This document shows positions 1-8,505 of a stretch of 64,000 nt of DNA, piece after piece. The position numbers were made by a program, and so were the translations under genes. The stretch's first letter is position 1; every line of letters starts with the position of its first letter. The stretch is from Pseudoalteromonas sp. FUC4 (GTDB taxonomy: Bacteria > Pseudomonadota > Gammaproteobacteria > Enterobacterales > Alteromonadaceae), in assembly GCF_008370255.1 (NCBI RefSeq), contig NZ_SEUI01000001.1, positions 835,823 to 899,822 on the forward strand. The letters are read 5' to 3'. Below the pieces are notes generated by a model that was given only the letters and a program-made list of their open reading frames with translations, was not told the origin of the DNA and searched no databases.

Positions 1-402
1 TTTATTGATTACATGCTGCAATTTAATCGCGATTACACTTATTCAACCGCCATATCACCGCTTATGGCAAGCCACACACTTGCGCGTATTAAAAGCATAA
101 AAACAGCTGATGATAAACGCGATAAGCTTAATGCTAATATTGCATTATTTAAGCAACTCGCTAAAACCCATAATATTGCTGTAATGCAATCAAACACAGC
201 CATACAACCCATAGTATTAGGCTGCGCTGAGCAAACGTTGCAAGCCGCAGATAAACTTAAACAACAGGGTATTTGGCTCACTGCAATTAGACCGCCCACG
301 GTTGCACATAACACCTCACGTTTACGCATTACTTTAACCGCTGCACATTCCGAGCAAGATATAACGCACTTAGTTAAGCATTTAGTAGGTGCAATAGCAT
401 GA
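1..402 (+). CDS. bioF: 8-amino-7-oxononanoate synthase, C-terminal part (5' truncated by window edge)
   Basis: This is the last ~133 codons of a PLP-dependent alpha-oxoamine synthase that condenses pimeloyl-ACP with alanine in biotin synthesis. The reading frame is open from base 1 (F-I-D-Y-M...), so the Met at base 13 is internal. The residues after it (YTYSTAISPLMAS) match the conserved active-site/C-terminal region of BioF, where the family has a FIYTTALPP-like stretch. The C-terminal small domain (IQPIVLGCAEQTLQAADKLKQQGIWLTAIRPPTV) is typical: the I-R-P-P-T-V motif is a family hallmark. The lysine that binds PLP lies upstream of the window. The stop overlaps the bioC start (ATGA). Identification is secure because bioC and bioD follow. 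Confidence 0.93.
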   Translation, partial: FIDYMLQFNRDYTYSTAISPLMASHTLARIKSIKTADDKRDKLNANIALFKQLAKTHNIAVMQSNTAIQPIVLGCAEQTLQAADKLKQQGIWLTAIRPPTVAHNTSRLRITLTAAHSEQDITHLVKHLVGAIA

Positions 403-1274
403 CTGCTCAGCCGGTATTAAAAACAGACCTAGTGCAAACACAACTTGTAAAACCGTGCCTAGTAAGTAACGATTTAAATGACGAGTTAAATAGAGAATCA
501 AGTCGAGAGCTAAACAAGGATCTTAAAAAGTCTACTCAAAGTAAGTTCTCAAAGGCGGCAGCGAGTTATAACACCCATGCAAATGTACAAAAACATGCTG
601 CGAGCGATCTATTTTCGCTAATAAAACCAGGCATTAATAAAAATAAGCTTTGTGTTGATTTAGGCGCAGGCCCACTTGTTAATACGCATACCTTACAAAG
701 TATGTTTGCAAGCGTTGTAGCAATAGATTTGAGCTTAAACATGTTGCAAAGTAGTGATTTAACCGCACCCAAAATATGCGCCGATATGGATAACTTACCG
801 CTGCAAGCAAACAGTGTTGATGTTATTTACAGTAACTTTGCAGTGCAGTGGTCTGCTAATTTTTCGGCTTTAATGCAATCACTTTACAGCATATTAAAAC
901 CAGGCGGGCAGGCGTACATAAGCGCTGTGGTAGAGGGCTCACTTAACGAAATAAAAACAGCCTTTGCAGCGCTTGATTCTAACAGCCACATAAATACCTT
1001 TAATAGTGAGTTGCATATAAACCAATCAGTCCAAAAAGCAGGTTTTACTATTAACAGCGCTCAAAAACGTATTTACACCGATGAATACATAACACCTTTA
1101 AAAGCTATTGCTTCAATTAAAGCTATTGGTGCAACAACGCAAAATCATACCAATACGCGCCAAGGGTTACTTACCAAATCGTCGCTTAAAAAAGTATGCA
1201 GTGCGTATCCGCTTATAAATAACAAAGCATGTGTGTCTTATCATGTGGTGCTGTTATCATTAGAAAAACACTAA
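399..1274 (+). CDS. bioC: Malonyl-ACP O-methyltransferase BioC
   Basis: This is a SAM-dependent methyltransferase that caps malonyl-ACP so that fatty-acid synthesis can build the pimeloyl chain of biotin. It has 291 residues. Class I MTase motif I is seen as CVDLGAGP near residues 85-93, then VVAIDLSLNML (motif II acid), ADMDNLPLQANSVDVIYSNFAVQW (motif III/IV) and LKPGGQAYIS (post-motif). About 45 N-terminal residues rich in polar amino acids precede the SKAAASYNTHANVQ stretch where BioC similarity begins, so the N-terminus is longer than usual. The start codon overlaps the bioF stop by 4 bases, implying translational coupling. Confidence 0.93.
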   Translation: MTAQPVLKTDLVQTQLVKPCLVSNDLNDELNRESSRELNKDLKKSTQSKFSKAAASYNTHANVQKHAASDLFSLIKPGINKNKLCVDLGAGPLVNTHTLQSMFASVVAIDLSLNMLQSSDLTAPKICADMDNLPLQANSVDVIYSNFAVQWSANFSALMQSLYSILKPGGQAYISAVVEGSLNEIKTAFAALDSNSHINTFNSELHINQSVQKAGFTINSAQKRIYTDEYITPLKAIASIKAIGATTQNHTNTRQGLLTKSSLKKVCSAYPLINNKACVSYHVVLLSLEKH

Positions 1275-1302
1275 ATAAGCCCAAAGACATTAAAGGCAAC
1301 GC

Positions 1303-1986
1303 ATGAAAGAATTTTTTATAACAGGCACCGACACCGATGCCGGAAAAACCCACGTTACCAGTTTGCTATTAAAGTTACTTGCCCAACACAAAAAACAAGC
1401 CATTGGCTTTAAACCTCTTGCTGCTGGTTGCGAAATGGCGTTCGATCAGCTAGTAAATGCTGATGCCCTCATACTAATGGAAAGCGCAACAGTGAGCGCA
1501 AAATACGACGTAGTAAATCCGTTTGCGTTTGCACCACCTATTGCGCCGCACATAGCCGCTGAGCAAGTGGGAGTTAGTATTACTATTGATAAACTAAGCG
1601 ATGCTTATAAAAACGTAAAACAGCAGGGCGCTAATTTTATACTTACCGAAGGTGCTGGTGGTTGGGCATTGCCTATTAATAAAAACGATTATTTATACGA
1701 CTGGGTTAAAGCAGAAAAAATGCCGGTAATACTGGTTGTTGGTATGAAGCTAGGTTGCTTAAATCATGCGTTATTAACCGCTGCGCATATGCAAAGTATG
1801 GGTATAAACTGCGTTGGTTGGATTGCAAACCAAGTAGATAAAAACATGGACGAGTACCAAGCAAACCTTGATTCACTTAAAGCACGTTTACCGTTTCCAA
1901 TACTTGCCATAAGTCCATACAGCGAGCAAACCCCTAAGTTACAAATATACAAAAGCTTGCTTAGTGCGTTATCTATTAACACTTAA
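1303..1986 (+). CDS. bioD: ATP-dependent dethiobiotin synthetase BioD
   Basis: This enzyme closes the ureido ring of dethiobiotin from 7,8-diaminopelargonate, CO2 and ATP. It has 227 residues, the usual family length. The P-loop is FITGTDTDAGKTHV near residues 5-18 (Lys15). The TEGAGGWALPI stretch is the BioD G2-like motif, and KPLAAGCE contains the conserved substrate-side lysine. An AAAGG ribosome site lies about 7 bases upstream of the ATG. It sits 28 bases after bioC in the same direction, so bioF-bioC-bioD form an operon. bioB is not in the window and probably lies upstream of bioF. Confidence 0.95.
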   Translation: MKEFFITGTDTDAGKTHVTSLLLKLLAQHKKQAIGFKPLAAGCEMAFDQLVNADALILMESATVSAKYDVVNPFAFAPPIAPHIAAEQVGVSITIDKLSDAYKNVKQQGANFILTEGAGGWALPINKNDYLYDWVKAEKMPVILVVGMKLGCLNHALLTAAHMQSMGINCVGWIANQVDKNMDEYQANLDSLKARLPFPILAISPYSEQTPKLQIYKSLLSALSINT

Positions 1987-2106
1987 GTGGTTTTAAAAAA
2001 GTTACTTTTTAGGTAAATCTTGAAATAGTCAGCCTTAGTACACATATAAACCTTTATAAATACATAGTTTGCTTAAAGACAATGTTACTAAGGACATAAC
2101 CACTAT

Positions 2107-3690
2107 ATGACGCCCCCATTTATTGAAAGCTACGCCCCAGATGCGCACGTAAGCGCTGAGCCAAAAGCACTAAACTATGGCTTACCTAAAAAACGCGTAG
2201 GCATAATAGGTGGGGGTACAGCTGGTGCCACAATAGCCATTAGGCTTGCTGCGTTAGGGTTAGAGACTTATGTGTTTGAAAAGAAAAAGTCGTTAATTGA
2301 TGGCCCTCCAATGTGCCACTTGCATGCAGGTGGCAACTTATATCGTGAAATCCCCGACGAAGACTGCATAGATTTACTCAAGCAATGTATAGATATTGCT
2401 CGCCTTTATCCTTACACCATAGATGTTCGCCCCACAGTATTTGCCGTACCCAAGCGCGATGACGACTCACCGGAGGATTTATTTCCGCGTTTAAATAAAT
2501 TGGTAAAAGCCTATAGCGAGCTTGTTGAGCAAGACAGCGCTAATAAAGTATTAGGCGAGCCAGAGCATTATTATCAGTTATATAGTTATGAGCAAATGCT
2601 AAAGCTTGCCAAGCAAAAGCAAGTAGCCAAGCCAACGTCGTTAGATGAGTGGATGATACCCGTTGCTAAGCATTTAGATTTAGATAAGCTAAAGTTTCCG
2701 CTAATTGTTGCACAAGAATATGGCTGGAATATATTTCGTTTATCGGCCAGTGCACAACTCGCGCTTGCCGAGTATAAACATGCTCACGTTTTAACAAGCA
2801 CCAGTGTTAAAAATGTATCGCCAGTTATAAATACCAATAATGATAAGCAAACAGTTAAATGGCGCATTGAATATCAATCAGAGCTAAATCTTAATGAAAA
2901 ACCTGATACTTCAACCGATACACAAGCCGATTCACAAACCATTGAGGTAGATTACCTAATTAATGCGTGTGGTTTTCAAACCGGTATTATTGACGACATG
3001 GTTGGTGTAGATGTAAAACGCATGGTCGAATTTAAAGCCTCTTACATTACTCATTGGCAAGGTGCTGGTGGACAAATACCCGAAATAATTATTTATGGTA
3101 ACCGAGGTACGCCAGAAGGTATGGCGCAGCTAACCCCTTACCCTAATGGTTACTTTCAAATACATGGCATGACTAACAACATTACATTGTTTAATGATGG
3201 CTTAGCTGATGCAACGCCAATGAGCGCACAGCCTAAAATTCCCAATAAATACCTGCATTATATTAAAGATGGCTGGGATGAAGCAGCATTGCAAACACGC
3301 ACTCAAACAGCAATTGATTATGTAGCGGAGTTTGTACCTGCATTTAAAACTGCTAGCACACAAAATAATGCCTTGTATGGCGGGCAACAAATCCCAGGTG
3401 ATGACGATACTTTGCGCGTAGCCGATGTAAGTTTATATTCGCATATTAGTTACGCACGGGCTGAAAATGTAAAAGCATCGTCAACGTTAATAGCGGCAGA
3501 TCAAATAGTGGGTGAGTTTATAAAATTAGGAATAATAAGTAGCGATCCTGCTGTAAATCATCACCGCAGTACCCACCAATGGTCGTACCTTAAACATAAT
3601 AGCGGCGAAAAAATTGACGAAGTTGCACGCATATTGGCACACGAGCGTGGTTTTCCAATCGATATGGCAGAGCTAAATAACAGCTTGTAA
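2107..3690 (+). CDS. FAD-dependent oxidoreductase
   Basis: This is a 527-residue flavoprotein. The N-terminal Rossmann fingerprint VGIIGGGTAGATIAIRLAALGLETYVFEKK (residues ~31-60) binds the ADP part of FAD, and the acidic residue at the end of beta-2 is present in VFEKK. A late motif, INACGFQTG, resembles the second FAD-contact region of monooxygenase/oxidoreductase folds. No signal peptide or membrane helix is visible, so it is probably cytoplasmic. AAGGA lies ~10 bases upstream of the ATG. The substrate is unknown, and I could not assign it to malate:quinone oxidoreductases, halogenases or lysine monooxygenases with confidence. It stands alone, 120 bases after bioD. Confidence 0.75.
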   Translation: MTPPFIESYAPDAHVSAEPKALNYGLPKKRVGIIGGGTAGATIAIRLAALGLETYVFEKKKSLIDGPPMCHLHAGGNLYREIPDEDCIDLLKQCIDIARLYPYTIDVRPTVFAVPKRDDDSPEDLFPRLNKLVKAYSELVEQDSANKVLGEPEHYYQLYSYEQMLKLAKQKQVAKPTSLDEWMIPVAKHLDLDKLKFPLIVAQEYGWNIFRLSASAQLALAEYKHAHVLTSTSVKNVSPVINTNNDKQTVKWRIEYQSELNLNEKPDTSTDTQADSQTIEVDYLINACGFQTGIIDDMVGVDVKRMVEFKASYITHWQGAGGQIPEIIIYGNRGTPEGMAQLTPYPNGYFQIHGMTNNITLFNDGLADATPMSAQPKIPNKYLHYIKDGWDEAALQTRTQTAIDYVAEFVPAFKTASTQNNALYGGQQIPGDDDTLRVADVSLYSHISYARAENVKASSTLIAADQIVGEFIKLGIISSDPAVNHHRSTHQWSYLKHNSGEKIDEVARILAHERGFPIDMAELNNSL

Positions 3691-3777
3691 TAAGCGGATC
3701 TATAAAAACTTTAGTCTTAAATTTGCTGTAAAACCCTTCTTAAAAAAATTATCAATAAACACATAAATAACACTTGT

Positions 3778-3800
3778 GTTATGACATAGTTTGTCACAGA
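3778..3800. promoter_or_regulatory. Candidate operator half of a pair (imperfect palindrome)
   Basis: GTTATGACA-N5-TGTCACAGA is an imperfect copy of the perfect palindrome located 34 bases downstream. Both lie in the htpX upstream region. The regulator is unknown. Confidence 0.45.
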
Positions 3801-3811
3801 ATAGCACTAAC

Positions 3812-3834
3812 GTTATGACATAGTGTGTCATAAC
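3812..3834. promoter_or_regulatory. Candidate operator (perfect 9-bp inverted repeat)
   Basis: GTTATGACA-TAGTG-TGTCATAAC is a perfect inverted repeat with a 5-base spacer, 67 bases before the htpX start. No T-run follows, so it looks like a protein-binding site rather than a terminator. The upstream copy at 3778-3800 keeps GTTATGACATAG and TGTCA. Spacing between the two is 34 bases. Confidence 0.5.
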
Positions 3835-3900
3835 GCAGTGATTGCTTTAACCTAATTTAATTTTATGTTCGGTGATCAAACCTATTTTTGTGAGGACAAT

Positions 3901-4764
3901 ATGAAACGTATATTTTTGTTTTTATTAACTAACCTAGCGGTTATGTTGGTATTAGGTGTAGTGCTTTCAATAATAATGAGTGCGCTGGGCTTAAGCCATC
4001 GTAGCCTAGGCGGAATTTTACTTATAGCCACCGTATTTGGTTTTGGTGGATCGTTTATTTCGTTATTTATGTCGAAATGGATCGCTAAAAAATCAACAGG
4101 CGCGCATGTAATTACGCAGCCTCGAAATGAAACCGAACATTGGCTTGTACAAACGGTATCTGCGCAAGCACAAAAAGCGGGTATTAAAATGCCAGAAGTG
4201 GCAATTTACGACAGCCCAGAAATGAACGCGTTTGCAACGGGCCCAAGTAAAAACAATTCGTTAGTGGCAGTAAGCACAGGCTTAATGCACAACATGACCA
4301 AAGATCAAGCCGAAGCTGTACTCGCCCACGAAGTATCGCACGTGGCTAACGGCGACATGGTAACGCTTACGCTAATACAAGGCGTGGTAAACACATTTGT
4401 AATATTTGCCGCAAAAGTACTGGCAGGCATTGTAGATAACTTTATAAATAGCGATGAAGAAGAGGGCGGTAGTAGCTGGACATACTTCTTATTCGATATG
4501 TTATTCCAAGTATTATTTGGTGTACTCGCAAGCATAGTGGTTGCAAGTTACAGTCGTAAACGTGAATTTGCAGCCGACAGCGGCGCAGCAAAACTAGTTG
4601 GTGCTGACAAAATGCGATCAGCCCTTGAGCGATTAAAGCAAAACCACCCGTCGCAATTACAAGGTTCAATGATGGCCTTTGGTATTGCAAGTGGTAAAGG
4701 TGTTGCTGAGCTGTTTTCATCGCACCCACCGCTTGAAGCGCGAATAGACGCTCTGCGTAAATAA
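3901..4764 (+). CDS. htpX: Membrane zinc metalloprotease HtpX
   Basis: This M48-family inner-membrane protease degrades misfolded membrane proteins, working with FtsH. I chose the ATG at 3901 because it gives the family N-terminus [16 protein letters not shown] and has AGGA five bases upstream; an in-frame start at 3865 is possible but lacks support. The protein is 287 residues. Two N-terminal helices (~4-25, 36-58) precede the catalytic HEVSH motif (His143, Glu144, His147). Two further helices follow (~160-180, 197-215), then REFAAD with the third zinc ligand (Glu222) and the conserved [11 protein letters not shown]-terminus. A pair of palindromes upstream suggests specific transcriptional control. 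Confidence 0.95.
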   Translation: MKRIFLFLLTNLAVMLVLGVVLSIIMSALGLSHRSLGGILLIATVFGFGGSFISLFMSKWIAKKSTGAHVITQPRNETEHWLVQTVSAQAQKAGIKMPEVAIYDSPEMNAFATGPSKNNSLVAVSTGLMHNMTKDQAEAVLAHEVSHVANGDMVTLTLIQGVVNTFVIFAAKVLAGIVDNFINSDEEEGGSSWTYFLFDMLFQVLFGVLASIVVASYSRKREFAADSGAAKLVGADKMRSALERLKQNHPSQLQGSMMAFGIASGKGVAELFSSHPPLEARIDALRK

Positions 4765-4786
4765 GCTAACCCTTATTTAAAAACAC

Positions 4787-4813
4787 AAAAGCCAGCGTAA
4801 TAGCTGGCTTTTT
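4787..4813. terminator. Bidirectional rho-independent terminator
   Basis: AAAAGCCAGC-GTAATA-GCTGGCTTTTT: a 6-bp GC-rich stem flanked by A and T runs between convergent htpX and gloA, serving both. Confidence 0.85.
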
Positions 4814-4829
4814 AGTGTGTGGGAGCTGG

Positions 4830-5357
4830 TTATTTACCAAAAATAATATCGGTAATGCCCTCTGGGGAGAGTATTTCAATCCAGTAGCCGTCAGGATCTT
4901 TAATAAATGCTAAGCCTTTCATTGAGCCATCGTCTGGCTTTTTAACAAATTCTACATCGTACTTTGCAAAGCGTTCACTCGCTGCGTATACATCGGGTAC
5001 ACTAATACCTATGTGACCAAAGCCTTTCGGTTCTTGGTTACCGCTGTGGTAACCCTCAAAGCTATCGTCGTCTTCTGTGCCCCAGTTATGGGTAAGTTCT
5101 ATTAGCGCAGGGCGGCCAAATACCCATTTAGCCTTAGTTTTATCATCACCTTCTGGCTGCTCAGGCTCGTAGCCTAAAAAGTACAATGTAAACTTCATTT
5201 CAGGAAAGTCATACTTACCTAACAGCTTCATACCTAATACATTTTGATAAAATTCGAGCGACGGTTTTGGATCTTTAATACGCAACATAGTTTGCTGCAT
5301 CACATAGCCTTTAGTGGCCTGTTCAATTTGCTCTGGCGATTCGTTATAGTTAGACAT
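4830..5357 (-). CDS. gloA: Lactoylglutathione lyase (glyoxalase I, Zn-type)
   Basis: This enzyme converts the methylglyoxal-glutathione hemithioacetal to S-lactoylglutathione in the cytoplasm. At 175 residues it matches the long, eukaryote-like class that usually uses zinc, rather than the ~135-residue E. coli Ni enzyme. Metal ligands are visible as Gln in QQTMLRIKD, Glu in [13 protein letters not shown], His in [12 protein letters not shown] and Glu in YWIEILSP. The insert between the first two ligands is also of the long type. AAGGA lies just upstream of the ATG. It is a single gene that shares a terminator with htpX. Confidence 0.95.
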   Translation of the reverse strand: MSNYNESPEQIEQATKGYVMQQTMLRIKDPKPSLEFYQNVLGMKLLGKYDFPEMKFTLYFLGYEPEQPEGDDKTKAKWVFGRPALIELTHNWGTEDDDSFEGYHSGNQEPKGFGHIGISVPDVYAASERFAKYDVEFVKKPDDGSMKGLAFIKDPDGYWIEILSPEGITDIIFGK

Positions 5358-5465
5358 GGTAATCCTTTGTATAAATTAAGAAGCGAAAATAGAGATATAA
5401 TGCTTAAATTATTATAATCAACCGTCGTTTAAATTACATAGCGCAATTTTAAAATAAGGAAGTAC

Positions 5466-5906
5466 ATGGCTATTACAATAACCACGGGCACATTTAAGGA
5501 TATAACCGCTGTAAGTAAACATATTCCCGAACTTTTAACCACTATTGATAACCAAGCTTTGGATAGCCGCTTAAATAATAAAAAAGCACTTATATTAGTG
5601 GCCTACCATGAAAATGAATTAGTCGGTTTTAAAATTGGCTATGAGCAGTCTAATTCGCAGTTTTATAGCTGGCTTGGTGGCGTACATCATAAATACCGAA
5701 GGCGTGGTATAGCTAAAAAGCTACTTATTAGGCAAGAGCAATGGGCCGCGGAGCAAGGCTATACCCATATACATGTAAAATCGATGAACCGGTTTCCTCA
5801 AATGCTCACTATGTTAATCACAAATGGCTATTACATAGGTGGCTATGTCGATAAACACAGTACGATGCTCAGTAAAATTAAGTTTGTAAAACAATTAGCA
5901 AAATAA
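5466..5906 (+). CDS. GNAT-family N-acetyltransferase
   Basis: This is a 146-residue single-domain acetyltransferase. The acetyl-CoA pyrophosphate-binding motif A is seen as VHHKYRRRGIAKKLLIRQEQWAAEQGYTHIHVKS (R-R-x-G-x-A pattern, ~residues 75-108), followed by motif B NGYYIGGYVDKH. AAGGA lies six bases upstream of the ATG. The substrate cannot be told from sequence. It is transcribed divergently from gloA across a 108-base gap. Confidence 0.8.
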   Translation: MAITITTGTFKDITAVSKHIPELLTTIDNQALDSRLNNKKALILVAYHENELVGFKIGYEQSNSQFYSWLGGVHHKYRRRGIAKKLLIRQEQWAAEQGYTHIHVKSMNRFPQMLTMLITNGYYIGGYVDKHSTMLSKIKFVKQLAK

Positions 5907-6013
5907 AATAGGGCGCTTTATTCATCGTTATTTAACTAAGTGCCATGTAGGGTTTAATTAACTACTGCAGAAATTACTTACACAAAGTAAATAACGCATA
6001 TAAAGGAGTGACT

Positions 6014-6523
6014 ATGTTTTTTGATGATATGCAGGGCTTAATACGTGTACTTATCATTGGCGTACTAGGTTATATCGCGCTGGTGTTTTGGCTGCGTATA
6101 TCGGGTAAACGTACGCTTTCTAAATGGAACGTGTTCGACTTTATAGTCACTATTGCGCTGGGATCTATTTTAGCCTCGGTGATCATTTCAAAAAGCGTTG
6201 CGCTGATAGAGGGCATACTCGCGTTTGTTGTGTTAATAGGGCTGCAATATGTTATTACGTGGCTTAGTGTGCGCTCATCTAAATTTGCTTCACTCATAAA
6301 AGCAGAGCCCACGCTCTTACTAAGTGATGGTGAATACTGCACGGCAGCACTTGAGTCGCAGCGGGTAACTAAATCAGAAATTCGCGCCGCTATTCGTGGT
6401 GCGGGTATATTAGCCATAGAAGATGTAGCCGCCGTAGTGCTAGAAACCGATGGCAGTTTTAGCGTACTTAAGCAAAATAACAGCGGGATAAAAACCGCGC
6501 TAAGTGATGTAAGCGGGCAGTAA
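6014..6523 (+). CDS. YetF/DUF421-type membrane protein
   Basis: This is a 169-residue protein with about three N-terminal membrane helices (~8-28, 38-56, 61-80), followed by a cytoplasmic DUF421 region with the family signature SGKRTLSKWNVFDFIVTIALGSI, RSSKFASLIKAEPTLLLSDG and EIRAAIRGAGI. I place the start at the ATG at 6014 because AAAGGAG ends five bases before it; an in-frame GTG at 6008 overlaps that ribosome site. The function of the family is poorly known (YetF/YdfR relatives in Bacillus). It is followed by its own terminator. Confidence 0.85.
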   Translation: MFFDDMQGLIRVLIIGVLGYIALVFWLRISGKRTLSKWNVFDFIVTIALGSILASVIISKSVALIEGILAFVVLIGLQYVITWLSVRSSKFASLIKAEPTLLLSDGEYCTAALESQRVTKSEIRAAIRGAGILAIEDVAAVVLETDGSFSVLKQNNSGIKTALSDVSGQ

Positions 6524-6550
6524 AGTAATACGCTAATAATTATATTAACT

Positions 6551-6573
6551 AAGGCAGGTATATTACCTGCCTT
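6551..6573. terminator. Bidirectional terminator
   Basis: AAGGCAGGTA-TAT-TACCTGCCTT is a perfect 10-bp inverted repeat followed by ATTTTG. It sits between the convergent YetF-like and TRIC genes. Confidence 0.8.
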
Positions 6574-6593
6574 ATTTTGTATTAAGCTTATTT

Positions 6594-7214
6594 TTATTTA
6601 GCGTGCTGCTCTAATAAACTAAAGGTAGGTAGGCGCCATTTAAAGCGAATTGAAGCCATACGTATTAAGTAGCCTGCAACAAGGCTTGCAATAATGCTGA
6701 TGTTGTCATCAATATTGTAATGGTGCAGCGCCAAGTATAAACAAGCTACAAGTAACGATACACTCGCGTATAGCTCGTTATGTAATACAAGCGGCGCTTG
6801 GCGGCATATTAAATCACGTAGTAAGCCACCAAAAACACCCGTTACAACCGCAGCCACTACACAAATACCATAATGCAATCCCATATTTAGCCCCACTTGG
6901 CTGCCAATAATACTAAAGGCAGCAAGGCCCAGTGCGTCTAAGCGCATAAAAATGCCTTTAAATTTAACTACCCACTTAGCCAGCCACGTAGTGACAATAC
7001 CGGCAATACAGGTAATTAATAAATACTCTGGGTGTAGTACCCAGGTAAGCGGGTAATTACCTAGTAAAATATCTCGCACGCTGCCACCGCCAATTGCCGT
7101 TGCACTTGCTACCAGCACTACGCCAAACCAATCCATTTTCATACGCCCAGCGCTAAGTGCGCCGGTCATGGCTTCTGCGGTAATACCAATAATATAAACA
7201 ACGGTTAGTAACAT
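6594..7214 (-). CDS. TRIC/UPF0126-family membrane protein
   Basis: This is a 206-residue, ~7-helix inner-membrane protein. The family duplication is visible: AMTGALSAGRMKMDWFGVVLVASATAIGGGSVRDILLGNYP in the first half and GLNMGLHYGICVVAAVVTGVFGGLLRDLICRQAPLVL in the second. Each has the glycine-rich GGG/GG-xx-RD kink characteristic of bacterial trimeric intracellular cation channel homologues (YicG/YadS type). A role as a cation channel is known for some members and is only inferred here. It has no operon partner. Confidence 0.88.
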   Translation of the reverse strand: MLLTVVYIIGITAEAMTGALSAGRMKMDWFGVVLVASATAIGGGSVRDILLGNYPLTWVLHPEYLLITCIAGIVTTWLAKWVVKFKGIFMRLDALGLAAFSIIGSQVGLNMGLHYGICVVAAVVTGVFGGLLRDLICRQAPLVLHNELYASVSLLVACLYLALHHYNIDDNISIIASLVAGYLIRMASIRFKWRLPTFSLLEQHAK

Positions 7215-7610
7215 GAGATAATCACTTAAAATACGTGCGTAAAAATAAGGTGTGGATTGTATAGATAAATTAAGTAAATAACGAATGAAAAATCGTACTA
7301 AAAAAGGTTAATTTAGATAAAAATAACTAATAACAAAATCGAGTGTAAACAAGCTGTTAAGTTGGTGGGTGAGTGCGTAATGGTTGATATGAATTAAAGG
7401 ACATTTGGCCGCAAATTATAAATAAAATAAGTTGAGTTTTAGTTGTTTTTAGCGCGTTTATTTTTAAGCTGAATTTAATAATTAAGTAAAGCGTAAAATT
7501 AACGCAACATGAATATGTGGTTGCATCGTCCTAATTTAGGAACGTATAATAACAAGTGTTAACTAAATGGAATTTGCGTAAAACGCAGCTTAAGCATAAT
7601 AGGCGGGTAC
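7215..7610. other. Gene-free spacer with promoter
   Basis: A 396-base A/T-rich spacer separates divergent genes. Apart from the promoter at 7521-7550 I see no ORF or hairpin of note. Confidence 0.6.
7521..7550 (+). promoter_or_regulatory. Sigma-70-type promoter for the cold-shock/excalibur gene
   Basis: TTGCAT (7521-7526), an 18-base spacer, then a perfect TATAAT (7545-7550), about 60 bases before the ATG at 7611. The resulting leader is ~55 nt. Confidence 0.55.
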
Positions 7611-8225
7611 ATGAACAAAGGATTGTTAAAGACGTGGAAAACCGACAAAGGTTTTGGTTTTATTAAATCAGATTCTCTAGAACACGACACGTTTATACAC
7701 ATATCAGCGCTCAAACACATGAGCCGCAAGCCTAAAGTGGGCGACACCATTTATTTTGAAGTTGCTACGCAGCCCGATGGTAAAACCAAAGCCATTAACT
7801 GCCGCATAGAAGGCGTTGCAGAGCTTAAAGCACCTTATCAAAAACACAAACAACAGCCACACCGTATTGCCAAGTCTAATTTTACCAGTAGCTTTTTAGG
7901 CAAAGTTGCCTCCATTAGCATTATCGCCGTGCTTGGCTTTGTCGCAGTAAGTAAATACAACCATTATAAAAGTAACGAGCAATTTAATAGCCACACTTCC
8001 GTTATTACCAACGACGATTTAGCCACCTTCGATGAGCAATACCCAAAAATCGTGATACCAAAAAACACGCAAAATTTTACCTGTGATGGCAGGCAATATT
8101 GTACTGAAATGCGCTCACGTGAAGAGGCTGTGTTTTTTATTAATAATTGCCCGAATACAAAAATGGATGGCGATAGAGATGGTGACCCTTGTGAGAGAGA
8201 TACAAGGTTCCAAGATGAGTGGTAA
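7611..8225 (+). CDS. Cold-shock domain protein with TM segment and C-terminal excalibur domain
   Basis: This is a 204-residue three-part protein. Residues 1-~65 form a cold-shock/OB fold with RNP1 KGFGFI and RNP2-like TFIHIS, expected to bind single-stranded RNA or DNA. A basic linker is followed by one hydrophobic helix (~97-112, KVASISIIAVLGFVAVS). The C-terminus (~150-200) carries FTCDGRQYCTEMRS...NTKMDGDRDGDPCERD, the excalibur calcium-binding pattern (DxDxDGxxCE) with its paired cysteines. Such CSD-TM-excalibur fusions occur in marine gammaproteobacteria. The topology puts the CSD inside and the Ca-binding part outside; the function is unknown. Confidence 0.85.
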   Translation: MNKGLLKTWKTDKGFGFIKSDSLEHDTFIHISALKHMSRKPKVGDTIYFEVATQPDGKTKAINCRIEGVAELKAPYQKHKQQPHRIAKSNFTSSFLGKVASISIIAVLGFVAVSKYNHYKSNEQFNSHTSVITNDDLATFDEQYPKIVIPKNTQNFTCDGRQYCTEMRSREEAVFFINNCPNTKMDGDRDGDPCERDTRFQDEW

Positions 8226-8277
8226 TTTCATAAATCGTTCAATTAAAAGTTTGGTTAAATAAAAATAGAGTTAATTA

Positions 8278-8301
8278 ATGGCTGTGTATAAATACAGCCA
8301 T
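8278..8301. terminator. Hairpin, probable terminator
   Basis: ATGGCTGT-N8-ACAGCCAT, 8-bp perfect arms, followed by GTAATTTTTG. It lies 52 bases after the cold-shock gene stop. Confidence 0.6.
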
Positions 8302-8311
8302 GTAATTTTTG

Positions 8312-8343
8312 CCCCATAACATTATTAAAAGGCGTTATTGGGG
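8312..8343. repeat. Imperfect inverted repeat with integron-like core motifs
   Basis: CCCCATAAC (8312-8320) pairs with GTTATTGGGG (8334-8343) apart from one bulged base, around a 13-base centre ending GGC. The ATAAC...GCGTTAT arrangement resembles the outer cores of an attC site whose middle is missing. This is weak evidence. Confidence 0.3.
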
Positions 8344-8413
8344 TTAAATATCAAAGGCTACTGAGTAGTAATTGTAATTATTTTTTATAAACGAGTTGTT
8401 TAGTGTAATTGTC

Positions 8414-8481
8414 GGACAACGTAATATACGCCGTTTTGGGGTGTTAGAAACCCCAAAGTGGGGTTCAATAAGACGTTAGCC
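8414..8481 (+). repeat. Candidate attC-like integron recombination site (upstream of cassette 1)
   Basis: The outer cores are GGACAAC (8414-8420) and GTTAGCC (8475-8481), complementary at 5 of 7 positions. Between them TTTGGGG (8435-8441) and CCCCAAA (8451-8457) form an inner stem around a 9-base loop, with spacers of 14 and 17 bases. The nested AAC...stem...GTT architecture and the position directly before a lone promoterless ORF fit an attC (or attI) site. Confidence 0.5.
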
Positions 8482-8505
8482 ATTATTAATATTTACGAGG
8501 TAGTT

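Noticed and set aside
39-329. Minus-strand frame opposite bioF
   Set aside because: Low-complexity shadow of a clearly coding plus strand; the same holds for the other antisense frames inside recognised genes.
8282-8297. CTGT-N8-ACAG considered as an SOS box next to the cassettes
   Set aside because: It is the core of a GC-closed hairpin (ATGGCTGT/ACAGCCAT) followed by a T-rich stretch, better explained as a terminator; the N8 core is also not the alternating AT type.
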